This document shows, piece by piece, positions 1 to 13,003 of a DNA stretch of 64,000 nt. The stretch covers positions 4,650,001 through 4,714,000 of the forward strand of contig NC_026504.1 of the NCBI RefSeq assembly GCF_000182925.2, written 5' to 3'. Each line of letters begins with the position of its first letter. The first letter of the stretch is position 1. The stretch is from Neurospora crassa OR74A (lineage: Eukaryota; Ascomycota; Sordariomycetes; Sordariales; Sordariaceae). The notes beneath the pieces were generated by a model that was given only the letters and a program-made list of their open reading frames with translations, did not search any database and had not been told where the DNA came from. The translations under genes were made by a program, and so were the position numbers.

Positions 1-328
1 GATATTATTATTATAAATTTAGAAGACCTAAAGGTTAGAATTAATATATAGTATATTAAAAGTTATATTACCCTAGTTATTAGGAGGCGGATCCGATAAT
101 TTAATAAAAATAGGGTTCTATTTAAGAATTAGGAATTTATTGTACTAAAAGATAATGAAACCGATGTAGATGAGGGTGATAATCCGACTAAATGGCGACG
201 ATTATAATTATAGTCGACGTTACTTTCAATAATATAATATTAATGAAAACGTATACGGACGGAAGCTACTAACCCTCCTAATAACTATACTAGTATTTAT
301 AGGATTACTCCAATAAAAATCAATTCGA

Positions 329-1000
329 AGTATTTTAATAGGAGTAAATTTTATAAGGCTAATAATATTCTACCTCCTTCGCCCGTCCTACTTCTATTAA
401 ATATTAATCCTCCTAATAACCCTACCCTACTTATACCTACCTTATTTATACCTACCCTATTTACACCTACTCTACCCGCCCTAAATACGAATAGTAATAA
501 TAAGGAGGGCGTTTATTTAGATAAGAGTAATTTACTACCCTTACTACCCGCCTTATTTATTTTAAATATAAATAGTAATAAAAAGGAGGGTATTTATTTA
601 AATAAAAATAATCTGCTACCTTTACTACCTGCTTTACCCGCTTTAAATATAAATAATAATAAAGAAGAGGAAATTTATAGAATTATTTTAATAGAAGTTA
701 ATCCGAAGTATTTTAATAGGAATAAACTTTATAAAATTAATAACGTTTTACCCCTTTTACTTATTTTATTTCTATTAAATATTAATCCTCTTAATAACCC
801 TACCCTACCTATACCTACCTTATTTATACTTACCCTACTTATACCTACCCTACCTATCCTAAATGCGAATAATAATAATAAGGAAGGCGTTTATTTAAAT
901 AAGAATAATCCGCCGCCTTTACTACCTGCTCTACCCGCCTTAGATACGAATAGTAATAAAAAGAAGGAAACTATTTTAGAAATACTTTACTTTACGAATA
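329..1000. repeat. Two diverged copies of a ~378-base repeat with ~80-base sub-repeats
   Basis: A segment beginning AGTATTTTAATAGG at about 329 recurs at about 707, giving a period near 378 bases. Each copy contains a CCTACCCTA-rich tract (about 415-480 and 790-870) followed by sub-repeats of roughly 80 bases that start near GAATAGTAATAA (about 488, 568 and 870-960). The copies differ mostly by C/T and G/A changes, as RIP would produce. Confidence 0.65.
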
Positions 1001-1333
1001 ATAATATAAATATTTATAATCTATTTTCCAATTCGGTTATTATTAACGAATTTAAATTAATATAAAAAAAATAAAAGTTATATATAAGAAATTAATTAGT
1101 ATAGCTTCGAAGACTAAATTTACATATAGTAAATATTTAAAACTCTATTAGATATATAAGTATAATTTCGAATATACTTAATAAATATTTATTTATTTAA
1201 ATTAAATCCTCTAGCTTAATTAAATATTAGTAGGAAAGGTAGGCCGTACGAAATTTAGTAATAATTCCGACCCCCTCCGTTTATAGTACCCTAGGGATTT
1301 ATTTAAAATAGTTAGTTTAGAAGATAGTAAAAT

Positions 1334-1550
1334 ACTAGTAGCCGTAGAAGGAATTGATTTTATTATATTAGGATTAATTCTATATAAATTTATAGTATAA
1401 AAATTGCTAGTGGCTATAGAGGGAATTGATTTTATTATAGTAGGAACAATTCTATATAAGTTTATAGTATAAGAGCTACTAGTAGCTGTAGAGGGAATTA
1501 ATATTATTATAGTATAATTAGTTCTATATAAATTTATAGCGTAAAAAAGA
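1334..1550. repeat. Three tandem copies of a 72-base unit
   Basis: The motif CTAGTRGCYRTAGARGGAAT begins at about 1335, 1407 and 1479, an exact 72-base spacing. Each unit ends in a stretch resembling TCTATATAARTTTATAG. The differences are mainly transitions, consistent with RIP of a pre-existing tandem array. Confidence 0.8.
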
Positions 1551-2431
1551 AACCTTTAAGCTTAATTCGTATATATAATATATTTTTTAAAATTAAAATC
1601 CCGAAATCTAAATCGCTTTTATATTTATACTCTAATATCCTTCTTCGTAAATCGGACCGGTAGTTAATTGCTTACTAACGTATTATTAGATCTACTACAA
1701 ATATACACTATTTATTTACTTAATTACAAAATATAATATAGTAGACTATTTAGTAGTTATAATATTTACTTAACGAGAATAAACAGCCTATAATAACCCT
1801 ACTTAGGGATTCCGTTTATTTAGTTACAATAGATATTACGAATATTATATAATAATTAATGTTTAAAATTATAAATTAAATTAGGAAGGAGTTTTACATT
1901 TCCGCTAATAAACCTTAGTATATAGGCTATATATATTCAGTCCAACGTAATCTTTATTAATTTTCTACTTTTTATTAATATATTAGCTTTACTTTTTTAA
2001 TTAGGAATAACCTGTAAGTATTAATAGCCGTTATAGTAGGATATATAATTTTATATCTTAATAATAAACGTTTAGGTATTTCCTATAACAATCTGTTAAT
2101 TTATAGTATATCGGTACTTTAATAGACTTTTATTACTATTATATATTATACTATTTCTTTGCTACGCTACCCCTATTTTAATATCCTCGCTTATTATAAA
2201 GATTCCTAGCGTTACTAATACCCTCTTCCTTAATAAAGTATTTAATTCTATATAGTTAGTCGAACCTACTATATTCTTAATACTCTAGAGTCCTGCCTTT
2301 AATAATTCGTATATTCTAACTATCCATTCTCTTTAGTATTATAATTAAGATATTATACCCCCTCTAATTTTCTATTTAATTATTTTTCCTTAATTGCCCT
2401 AAATACTATACTTTATTATACTATTTTAATA

Positions 2432-2749
2432 ATACTTCTAAATACGCTCTATAATTACTATTTACTTATAGCCTACTATCCTTCGCAGTCGATTAAGTGT
2501 AAATAATAAGGTTTAGGACGTATTTCGATCGAACCCTAATTAATAATATAATTACTAACCTTAATTCATTTTATAAACAAACTCGAAAATATACTTCTAA
2601 ATACGCTCTATAACTACTACTTACTTATAGCCTACTATCCTTCGCAGTCGGTTAGGCGTAAATAATAGGGTTTAGAACGTATTTCGATCGAGCTTTAATT
2701 AATAATATAATTACTAACCTTAGTTCGTTTCGTAAATAGGTTTATTAAA
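2432..2749. repeat. Two tandem copies of a 159-base unit
   Basis: ATACTTCTAAATACGCTC occurs at 2432 and again at 2591. The following sequence, including CCTACTATCCTTCGCAGTCG and CGTATTTCGATCGA, repeats in the same order, giving a 159-base direct tandem duplication with scattered transitions. Confidence 0.8.
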
Positions 2750-4963
2750 GACAAATTGTATAAAGTTAGGTATTGGAGGTCGAAGATGATTTATTATAAT
2801 ATTACCTATCGCTAGTCCTTTTACTTGGAGTAGGGGTAGGAAAAGAAAGTTACCTACGGTACAATATCTTCCCCTATTGATATTAGACTTAATTAATATA
2901 TAATATTTATAAGTTCTAATTATATTTATATTTATAAGGGATAATAAATTTATATTATTACTACTATTTAAAAAGCTTAGTATAAAAGGGAAATAAAGAG
3001 TGGAAGGGTATTCGGATATAGAATATTTAGTGAAGCCTAACGCTAAATACTTAATAGAAGTAGGTAGTAATTTAGGAAAGGGTAGGAAGGTACGTATAGT
3101 TTTATTTATATAATAATTTAAATTAATTTATTTAAATATATTAAACGGATTTAATATTATGTAGTTAACCGCTAGATGTACTCCTTTTTATACTACGGTA
3201 GATAATTAAAGATAATGATATTATTAGAGTTACTTTTTAAATTAATTGTATATATAAGTTCGTCGAATTTAGCCGTCCGCTTAATATAGGCCCCGTTTAG
3301 GACGAGGTTGAAGGCCCCTTCTAATTTACTATTATAAAATTAATTAAATCGGATTACTAATTAACTGTCCTCGCTACTACCGATATTACGTATTGCTACC
3401 CTCCCTAACTTTACTTTATTATACGCACCTTTAATTTACTTATATTTAATACTAATATAATAATAGAAAATATTATACTAGGGATCCCAATAGTATTAAA
3501 ATAATATTAGCTTATATAAGTTATTACTTACTAATTGATATGTAATCCTAATCCCTATATATGAGTTAGAAATTTTTGTATATAGTTAAAATCGTTATTT
3601 TAAATTATATAGTTAGAGGTTAATTTTGAAAAGTAAATAGATTAGTAAAATGCTTTTAGTAACTTTAAACGCCTATTATAATAGCTTAGCAATTCGAAAG
3701 AATATCTAATAATTATTTTACCCTAAAGCGTATACGATTTTTAGTTTTAGACGAATTACTTATTTTATTCCCCTCCCTTCTAGTAATAGGATTAGGTTCT
3801 AGTAAATAAGAAGGTTAATAATTTAATTACTATTAAAGAGGTGGATAAATTTAATTCTAAGAGTTTAAAGTTATTAAATTGCTTCTTAGTAGTGCGTCTA
3901 TTTTAATTAAATATAACTATAGGGAAAAGAATTTATAAATTAGTCTATTTATTAAAAGTTTAAGAAGGAAGCTAATTATATAGACGATCGCCTAGTACTT
4001 ATACTTATAAAGGCCCCTATATTAGAAGTATTTATTCGGAATATATAATATAGGTTTGAGGTTATTAGTTTTTAAGTTTGGGGTTCGTATAAGGCGTTAT
4101 AATTAAGTATAAAGTATATTAAAAATAAATCCGTCTCTATAGAATAATTTAGATATAAATTCTATAAACGGATTAGTAGTATCGAAGAGGAATTATAAAA
4201 GATATTAAGTAATTTAATTAATATATTGGGTAATATAGAGGATAAATTCGTCCGGACGATATGGTTTAAAATTTTATATATATTTTTTTAATAAATACTA
4301 ATATATTTATAAAAGTAATAGCTAATTAAAATAATTATTATAATATATATATATATAATTATTTTATTACTATAGTAATCCGTATAAGTAACGCCTTCTA
4401 TTAGGATTGAAAGTTTAAAATAATTTTGGAGTAGATTGAATAATAGTACCGTATTAGAATCTGCTTCAAAGTATAGGAGGATCCTATCCAGATCTCCACT
4501 ACTTCTCCTAAGAACGCTTAAATAGCTATATATAATATTTTAAGGAGTTTAATATTCTATAAAGGGTATATAATAATTTAATGAAATTTAGTACTTTTTA
4601 TTCCGCTTAACGGTAATAAGAATAGAACCGGCTATTTATAATTAATATAATTAAGCTTTATAAGGAATAATAATATTAATTTTACCCTTAAAATTGATAT
4701 TACTATAATCGGCCTTAAAATAGTAATAAAATTGTATAGCGACCTTAAATTCTTCTTTATTAATTAGAAATTAATTCTTTAATCCCTACTCTTACGAACC
4801 GCAAACGTCGAAGAAATAGTACGGATTAAGTAAAGTATTATAATACTAAGGTTAGATACGTAATTTAGCCTTATTGTTACCATTTTATAGGAGACCTTTG
4901 TAAAAAGTAGTTTTAAGGAAGGAGTTGATTTTAGAATATATATAATATTAAGTATCGAAGAAA

Positions 4964-5063
4964 NNNNNNNNNNNNNNNNNNNNNNNNNNNNNNNNNNNNN
5001 NNNNNNNNNNNNNNNNNNNNNNNNNNNNNNNNNNNNNNNNNNNNNNNNNNNNNNNNNNNNNNN
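4964..5063. other. Assembly gap (100 N)
   Basis: A run of exactly 100 N within the RIP block. This is a conventional gap size, so the true distance between flanks is probably unknown. Confidence 0.99.
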
Positions 5064-7204
5064 TATAGCGTAGAATTTTTAACCTTCTTAAAATATACCT
5101 AGCCAAAAAAATAAAGAATAACCCGCTACCGCTATTATTACTACTATTCTAAAGAAGATTAGTAAATAGAAGATATATGGATTTTTAAGTAGTTTACTCT
5201 TTTTAATAAATATTATAAGTTCTAATTATAAATAAAAATATTATAATTGCTATATCGGCGTAGGATAGTAAAAATATTTTTCCCTTACTTATACCCCCCT
5301 TTAAGGTCCGTAAAAAGATTCTAAAATATATATTAATATCTAATAAATTTATTTATATAAAGCGCCTTTAGATTGAACAAATCTATTCTATTGCTGTAGT
5401 ACCTACGGACGAGGATACTAGGGTAATAGTAATAAAAGTAAAGAAGAATATATTAATAAAACGATTATTTTATAAATATCCTGTTAAATATTAGTAGAGG
5501 GCAATTTATTTCTTTATTCGTAAAATTAATTCGTTTACTTATTGTAAAACCCTATTTACGCTAATATAGATTTCGCTTTTATATTTAAGGAAATATAAAA
5601 ATCCCTAAAGAAAATCGAAGGTTGTAATAAACGTAAATATAAAGTAGATAGCTAATATAGTTTATACGAAATTAATATTGCGAAGTATAGATACTTATTA
5701 TAATATTTAAATATCGAATTAGAGTTAAATAAATAAATATTTAATATTTTAATTAGTTCTAATAGAAGGGGTAGGTACTTATTTACTAATTAAATAGTAA
5801 ATAGGAAGACCCTAAGAATCTTCCTCTAAGAATAGGGGTATAGTAATTTCTATTATATAATATTTAATAATAACCCTTAACGGACCCGTTAGGTAGGTAG
5901 GTTATTAGGAATTAAGATTAAGGCTATAAAATATTACTAGTACTAATTAATATACAGTAGCTAATAAGGGTTTTTCTTTATTTGTAACCGTAGTAAAGTC
6001 TATTAAATCTGATTAACCGCCTTCGTAAGGGGAAGTACCGGAAGCCTAATATTTTAAATACTACGTATTATACTAATAATACTACTATATATAGTATATT
6101 CGATAATAGTAATATATAATAATATTATTAATTTAATTAATATAGCGGCTATCCGGGAGGGATTGCTGTATAATAATAGTAATAAACTTTCTAATTCTAG
6201 AGAAATTAGTAATAACGAATACCCCCAATTACCGGATTGCAACGATACTATTTATTCTATATCTTTTACTACCTCTTTTATTGGGGAAAAAGAGTTATTA
6301 GGGCTACCTATTACTAGTATTATATCCTCGAATCCTATATTTAATAATATTAACTAATTATTAATCGCTATATTAATTCTAATTAAGGGGACGGGTTGGG
6401 GTAAACGGGTAATATCCTTATTAAATAACTAACTTATAGCTAAGAAGAAGAAAATTACCTTTTCGAACTTATATAATGAAATATTCGCTAATATAAAGTA
6501 TAGAACGAACGTACTAAGTTATGTAGAGTTATTTAATATTTAAGAAAATTAAATAAATTTAATGCTTATTAATAATAATAGTTAATACTTTAAAATTTTT
6601 AATAATAGTGAAGGGTATATTAAAAGGGGTAATAGAAATAATAAGGAACCTACGCTACTTACTATAATAATACGGGTAATTTTAATAGTATAGTACTATA
6701 TAGTACTAAACCCCGATTTAACTCCCGGTATTACTTCTATACCTTTTAACAATACCCCTTTAATTCTATTATCTAATAAATAAGAGATAAAAGTAACCGA
6801 AATCCTTAGGTAATTTATAATTACTATTGCTATATTGTTAAGGAGAGTCCTAAGCGCGGGCGATTTGTCTACGGCCGTTATAGACCTCTAAAAGATATTT
6901 AAGGAACGGTTGGAAAAGGGTAATATAATAAAATATATTAAGAAATTAGTGAAGGAGCTACTAGTTGTTAGTATATAGATAAATCTCGGTGAGGAAATTA
7001 AAGAAATATATATAGAGGAGTGGATTAGTAATTCGGAAGTTTATAATTTACAAAGGTTATAATATATATTAGTTTTTTTATATATTATTTATATATTCCT
7101 TTATTAATCTTAGGTTATACGTATATAGAGACCTTGCTAAAAGGACGTACGTCTTTTATTTTATAGAGAATTACTTTACTAAATCCTTTTTATATTAATT
7201 ATTT

Positions 7205-7370
7205 TTATTCTTATTAGAATAAGGAGACTTCGGTTATTTTTACTCTTATTAGAGTAAGGGGACTTCGTTATTTTTACTTTTATTAGAATAAAGGGACTTT
7301 ACTACTTCTATTCTAATTAGAGTAAAAAGACTTTATTTCTTCTATTCTTATTAGAATAAAGAGGGGATAG
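7205..7370. repeat. Five short tandem units with a palindromic core
   Basis: The near-palindrome TTMTTATTAGARTAA recurs at about 7212, 7247, 7281, 7315 and 7349, a spacing of 34-35 bases, with GGAGACTTC-like spacer sequence between copies. Each core could form a small hairpin. It lies inside the RIP block and has no neighbouring gene. Confidence 0.7.
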
Positions 7371-10010
7371 TATTAGAGTGATAGGAATAAAATAATAATT
7401 AAGATAATTCCTATTTATATTTATAAATATTAGAATTCGATTTTAATTAGAGGAAAAAGGACCTAATTTAAACCTAACGTTTATTATGCTTCGGTTATCG
7501 ACCCCTACGTATAGGACGCTAGGTAGAATATAACGGTGCAATAGGGGCTAGGGTTATAATAGTATATAGGGCTGCCCCTAAAGGATTTACGACTGGAGTG
7601 GGTAAAGCGGTATTATTTCTACTATATACTATATTATTAATATAGACGTTTTTGCACTTACTGTTTGGAATAATATTAGCGACCGAAAATAGCCTAATAT
7701 ATTTAACGACAAAATTAGGACCGTATTAATCCAAATACTCCTAATTTTATAGGAGGGGTATACCTTCTATTATATCTATTATAGTATATATAAATACGCT
7801 TCTATTAACTATTAAACGTACAATTTACTAAGATATTTTAAGTAAAATAAGAATAGAGTACGGTAATTAGAAATTAATATTTAATATTACGAATATAAAT
7901 ATAATATATTCTATAAAAAAGCTTTTGAGGTAAAATAAGAATAAGTTTACTTTATTTATAAATATAAAGGTACTAAGCTTCTTCGGTTTTAGAAATATCT
8001 ATTTAATTCAATTAAAGTAATAATTGTATTTATTATAGTAGGTATTCCGTAGGTAATTTTAATAGTCGATATAATTTTATAGTATTTTAAATAGGATTTC
8101 GCGGAAATATATTACGTTAGTAATAGTATATATATTGGGATAACTATTAATTAGGTCGGTTTATTACTTTTCGTCCTACTTCGTCTACTTCTTCAATTGG
8201 AAGTTCCGGAGCGGGAATATACTATAGACGGGGTCTTCTACGGACCGTATATTTGTAGTCCGGTTTAATAATTAAAATTATATAATTTTGAATAAAGTAT
8301 CTATTATAAAGGATAAATCGGATTTATATATATGCAAGGGGTTAGTAAGTTATATTACTAGTATAGATAGTTTAACGAATTCGAATTTAAATTAGTTAAA
8401 GTATTAGTAGGGTATAAAAAAATAGGCGAGGCTATATTTATTACTATAGATAGCGTAGCTAAAATGCTACTATAAATCCGAAATATCTTTAGATTTAATT
8501 TAATTGTATTGTACGATACGTATTATATTGGAAATATCCATTCCTATTCCTAACGCTATTATAGATATAATAATACAATATTAGGATTCGGGGGTAATAA
8601 ATTAATAGTAAAAACAATTTTAATTTATAGGGCGGATATATAAATAGTATATTTAAATAGTTAAATACGTATTAGATTAATTACGGAGATTGTATTTAAT
8701 TAAGGAGCGAATGAAATATTTCTTCGCTTTACTAATTAAATCCTTATTATTAATATAAATAATTATTTTCGGGATAATACTATCGGAAGTAGGGCCGAGG
8801 AGGAATTTAAAATGTTTAAAGTTTTATATTTTAAATTTAGGAATAAAATTAAAAATAATATTAATATTAAGCCGGTCAATAGAAGTATAAATAATTTGAA
8901 GTAAGTTTATTAATTATCCGAATAGATAAAAGCTAATATATTTTTATATATATACTTCCAATTCTTTAATTAATATAACTATATATCCAAACTATAGGAT
9001 TAAAAAGGGTAGGGTCCGCCGGAATTAATAAAGATCGGAGAAATAGGTATAGAAGTTACGCTATTAGTAAATAATATAAAATTCGTTAATAGTAACGAAT
9101 ACTATCCGAACAACGAATTTTAAAGTATAAAGGAGTTTAAGAAATCGGTAATAGAAGGTTTGTTCGGGTCCGAAGAGAATATATATAAAATATCCCGAAC
9201 GTATATAATCCTATAATATATTAATCTAAATATATTAATTACCTATTAGAATAAATAAAGTAAATTTATATACCTTATAGAAGTCTTAATTAATTAATAA
9301 GGGTTTAGCGCTAGAATATATTGTAATAACGTCCTTTTATTTTTAACCGAGACGAATAAAAGGTATAATTTGTAATGTAATTTGCGTAGGAAGAATGACT
9401 AATACTACTTAAAGTATAATACTTTTATTAAACCTAATTATAGTAATTAGAATTATATTACTGTACTAGTAAATAATATAATGGATATATTCAATTTACT
9501 TAGGGTGAGGTTAACGTAGGGTTTAATTAAACGCTAATTAAATAATTAAATTAAATAAAAGTCGAATAATAGTATATATAAACCGAATTTAAAACTATTT
9601 ATAATCGTCTAAATTCGTATATTCGATAATTATAGTAATATATTACTATATAATTATATTTAGTATAAGTAATATAGTAAGGTCGGAACAAATTTTAAAA
9701 TATTAGATAAAAGTAAAAATTTCATCGAAGGTATAATCTATTTAAACTATTATCTTAACTAAGTTTTAAACGATTTGGATCAAAATTAGTAGAAATACAA
9801 TACCTATTTCTTAAGTAATAATTATTACAACCGACGAAAATAACCCCCTAGTAGATAGTTAATAATTAATATAGGTAATAATAGAAAAAAAAAAAAATGT
9901 TTACGGAAGTTCGTACTTGTACTATATTTAATAAGTAAGCTGTTTCTAAATGCGATTTATTATTATTAAGATATTTGCAAGTATTTGTAGATTTCTAGTC
10001 TTTATTAAGG

Positions 10011-10552
10011 CCGATTTGTATGTATACAACTGCAGCCGACGACGTTTTTGCGCAAAACCGTAACAGACCTCCTCTCACAAAAGTTCAAGGAGAGGAGACC
10101 CACATAATTGTGGGGCGGGTCCGCTGAAGCTTGTCGTCGGAGGTTATGTGATAGAGACTAAGCGGTAACACGTCTGAGTTGGCAGCCATTACACGTATGG
10201 CTCAATTCGTTGTAACGTAATTCAAGCCATCTTGATACTTCCTTTGGTATTGACTTACTATACGAGTACTTGAGGTACAGTAGCGCATGTACTCCAGAAG
10301 CCAAAGAAAAGGTCTCGGACACTGCGACACGCTATTTTCCCATCTGTCACAACTGCACTGTTTACGGTAGCTTCATCTCAAGAAGCTACTGCCCTTGCTA
10401 GTACTTGGTGCTTACTACGTGTACTCGCCCAGTTTCATCGGCCTTCTTCCAGATCTTCGAATCTTCCCTTTTTCAGCTTCCTACCTTTCAACATCTGAGC
10501 AAAAGACAACTTAACCTCGGTGCAATACAACGAATGGACGCATAATGTCACC
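10011..10552 (+). promoter_or_regulatory. Transition from RIP block to promoter/5' leader of the HAUS6-like gene
   Basis: Normal composition resumes here. The stretch contains only short chance frames and leads into the start codon at 10553. No TATA box or clear intron was identified. The short distance between silent chromatin and a housekeeping gene is notable. Confidence 0.5.
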
Positions 10553-13003
10553 ATGGCCAGTCTTTCTTCCCAAGTCCCTCGCACCAAGACTGTCCGCTCG
10601 ATTGGGACAAGCAGCAGCAGCCTGAGCAAACCTATAGGATTCTCACGGAGCACCGCTTCGGCTACCAGTCACGCCAGTCACACCACTTACACCAGCTCCG
10701 TCACTAGCGCGACCGGCCCGCCGTCATCGACAACCAAACCTACTACAAACACGTCTAATGCTTCCCATGTCTCCAACATTTCCTTATTTCTTACCAACCT
10801 TCGGTTACTGGATCTGGACTTGCTCCCAGATTGGCCCGATATCAATACGGCCACCTTCAGCGTAAAGGATGCAGCGCAAGGTCAGAAAAAGCGCATTCAG
10901 TGCGTTGAGTGGGCTCTCTATCAGCTCTTCAACCTATGGGACCCCGAAGAAACTCGAAACAAGCTGAAGCCCTTCTTCCCGCCTCTCGAAAATGTCCAAT
11001 CCCTTAATTTGCGCGCCGCTCTCGTCCGGAGCCTAGAACAGGCCAAGAAGAACGGCGTGCTTGGCCGGGATGCGATAGTGCGCAAGACAATGCTCGACGA
11101 GTGCAAGGGAGACAGACTCGAAGAGATTCTGGCCGTCTTCTCGTCGGCTGTACTCAAAAAAGTGGTAGCAGAGCAGCAGTTACATGACGCACGAAGAAGA
11201 CATCCCGCCCTGGCGCAAGTGCTGGCACTCGAGGATCGTGGCTACTCTGGTGACCGATCAGAGCTCACAGCTCTCATAATCGCCCATAGAGCCTCTCTCT
11301 GCCGCACCTTGAAAGATAAGAAAGCGACGAGAGAGCGATACAGGGAGTTTTCAAACTTGTTGAAAATCAAAGAGCAAACCGTTGCTGATCGTCGACATCG
11401 AGTCCAAGCTTCGCAAAGGAGACGCCAAATTGGCGAGAGAGAGATCTCCAACGATATGAAGCTTGATGTATGGCGGACTGTGCGACATAACTGGTCGGGT
11501 AATGAGCGGTGGTTGGAGACACTCTTACACGGTGACAAAAACACCCGAATCGATGGTGTCTTGTCGGCGCCTTTCGATCGAGTCTGGCACCGTGTCCAAA
11601 CTGGTCGCATTTCGGAGCTTGAAGACAAGTCAGATAGTTTGCTGGACGAGCTGGATGACAGAGTGAAGAGCCAGAAGGCAAGACTCCAGAGATGGCAGAC
11701 TTTCCGTCAGCAGATGTTCGGAAAAACCAGCAACGATTCTACAACCAAAGAGTCAACCCCACAGCCTAGTCCGAAGGGAATCGATCTCGGACTCAGGGGA
11801 CATGAGGCTTTGCACCGCGGACGAAGTGCGCGAAGGCTTACTCTCCTCAAACCTGCAACACCTATTGAGTTAGGGGGCGAATACAAAGAATTACTCAATG
11901 ACTTCAAGTCGGAGTTATCTAATATCGACCCTAAGCTACCCAATATTCCATCCTGGTTGCAGAAGTCAAGAGAGCCGCCACGACAGGAGTCTGATACGGA
12001 TGTGATTTCCAATTTTAATGATAACGATAGGAACCTTGCCGCAGCACCTACTCGAACCTGTCGACGGGAGTTTACAGCGGCCGAAGATATGTCATACCGA
12101 CCTATACTGGAGAAGCTGAAGAGTGTCCATGACGATGGAGAATCACCAGATTTTGAGGCAGCAGAGGGCTCCTCTTGTGTAACAAGACATCAGCGAAGCG
12201 AAGAAGCTATAAACCCAACACCGCCTCAGTCTGCAGTTTCGCCCCCACGCCTTAGGCCATCTTTGATCTCCATTGAGGAGAAGCAACCAAAAAGGCGTGA
12301 CCGGCCACCCACACCACCGACTGAGGGAACTTGCCAACAATTCAGCTCTCACCCGTCTCCCGAACCACAACAACTAGCCGACCAGATCTTGGCGTCCGTC
12401 GACACCGCCTCGCCTTCGCCCCTGAACAAACCACGGTACATACTTTCACTGGCCGAACGCGCCCGCCTAACCCTTGCTCAGTGCAATTCACAGGCCGCTG
12501 CCGACAACGATGAAGCCTATGGCGACGCAAATGAGGAAGAAGATACATATTTCTCGCCTGTTCGTTCTGCGTCTCACAAACGCTCACATACCATCTCCAG
12601 CCCCTACAAAGCAAGCACACCAGGTACACCAGGTGACAGCCACAACGGCGCAGAAGGGTCAGGATCAGGAGGAGGAGGGGCATCAACCTACGAAGATCTC
12701 ATGACCCGCACGCGTCGTTCCATGGCCAACTTTGAGTCCGCCCAAAAGAAGGCTCAAATGGAGAGAAGACGGTCGGAACGCAAATCGAAGCAGCTGGGTC
12801 CGCCGTCGTCAAAGGGCGGGTATTTCCCTGCCATGGGCGAGGAGGAAGAAGAAGAAGGAAAGTCAGCGCTATTGCTGGCGGAGGAACTGCTTAGTGCGGG
12901 CCAAGATGTGGATTATGATGCTGTGTTTAGGAGCAGGCCGAAGATTGCAAGAGGTCCGACGCCAGGGAAGGAAGATGGAGGAGGGTTTGGGGAGTGGGAG
13001 TAA
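10553..13003 (+). CDS. HAUS augmin-like complex subunit 6 N-terminal domain protein
   Basis: A single-exon gene of 816 residues. I chose the ATG at 10553 (context ACCATGG, product starting MASLSSQVPR) because the open frame upstream of it lacks another ATG. Residues 1-75 are a Ser/Thr-rich disordered tail. Residues about 76-300 match the HAUS6 N-terminal family: see LLDLDLLPDWPDI (86-98), QCVEWALYQLFNLWDP (116-131), FFPPLENVQSLNLRAAL (141-157) and VLGRDAIVRKTMLDECKGD (169-187). The C-terminal half is Ser/Pro-rich, charged and disordered. In animals HAUS6 belongs to the augmin complex, which recruits gamma-tubulin to existing spindle microtubules. Filamentous fungi keep several augmin-like subunits, but the function here is inferred from family only. 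Confidence 0.85.
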   Translation: MASLSSQVPRTKTVRSIGTSSSSLSKPIGFSRSTASATSHASHTTYTSSVTSATGPPSSTTKPTTNTSNASHVSNISLFLTNLRLLDLDLLPDWPDINTATFSVKDAAQGQKKRIQCVEWALYQLFNLWDPEETRNKLKPFFPPLENVQSLNLRAALVRSLEQAKKNGVLGRDAIVRKTMLDECKGDRLEEILAVFSSAVLKKVVAEQQLHDARRRHPALAQVLALEDRGYSGDRSELTALIIAHRASLCRTLKDKKATRERYREFSNLLKIKEQTVADRRHRVQASQRRRQIGEREISNDMKLDVWRTVRHNWSGNERWLETLLHGDKNTRIDGVLSAPFDRVWHRVQTGRISELEDKSDSLLDELDDRVKSQKARLQRWQTFRQQMFGKTSNDSTTKESTPQPSPKGIDLGLRGHEALHRGRSARRLTLLKPATPIELGGEYKELLNDFKSELSNIDPKLPNIPSWLQKSREPPRQESDTDVISNFNDNDRNLAAAPTRTCRREFTAAEDMSYRPILEKLKSVHDDGESPDFEAAEGSSCVTRHQRSEEAINPTPPQSAVSPPRLRPSLISIEEKQPKRRDRPPTPPTEGTCQQFSSHPSPEPQQLADQILASVDTASPSPLNKPRYILSLAERARLTLAQCNSQAAADNDEAYGDANEEEDTYFSPVRSASHKRSHTISSPYKASTPGTPGDSHNGAEGSGSGGGGASTYEDLMTRTRRSMANFESAQKKAQMERRRSERKSKQLGPPSSKGGYFPAMGEEEEEEGKSALLLAEELLSAGQDVDYDAVFRSRPKIARGPTPGKEDGGGFGEWE

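Larger units (their letters stand above)
1..10010. repeat. RIP-mutated AT-rich relic block (fossil repeats)
   Basis: This left block is very A+T-rich and has the signature of repeat-induced point mutation: TpA is abundant, CpA and TpG are scarce, CpG survives, and no frame holds a sensible protein. Composition changes to ordinary genic sequence near 10010-10020, where CpA and TpG become common again. RIP acts on duplicated DNA during the sexual cycle of Neurospora and related fungi, so the block is best read as old, dead, overlapping transposon copies. The family cannot be told from what remains, and the relics look heavily broken throughout. Such blocks are usually DNA-methylated heterochromatin in Neurospora. 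The two small overlapping open frames at 6054-6357 are low-complexity chance frames. Confidence 0.85.

Noticed and set aside
411-870. CCTACCCTA-rich tracts resembling telomere repeats (CCCTAA)
   Set aside because: The words are irregular, are part of a larger ~378-base repeat, and sit in RIP-altered sequence. They do not form a telomeric array.
6054-6357. Two small overlapping frames in the AT-rich block
   Set aside because: Low-complexity Ile/Leu/Ser composition in RIP-mutated DNA; chance frames.
7205-7370. Regularly spaced repeats resembling a CRISPR array
   Set aside because: The genome is eukaryotic, the spacers are as similar as the repeats, and there are no cas genes.
1-10010. Assignment of the fossil block to a named transposon family
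   Set aside because: Too degraded to recognise any domain by eye; naming a family would be a guess.
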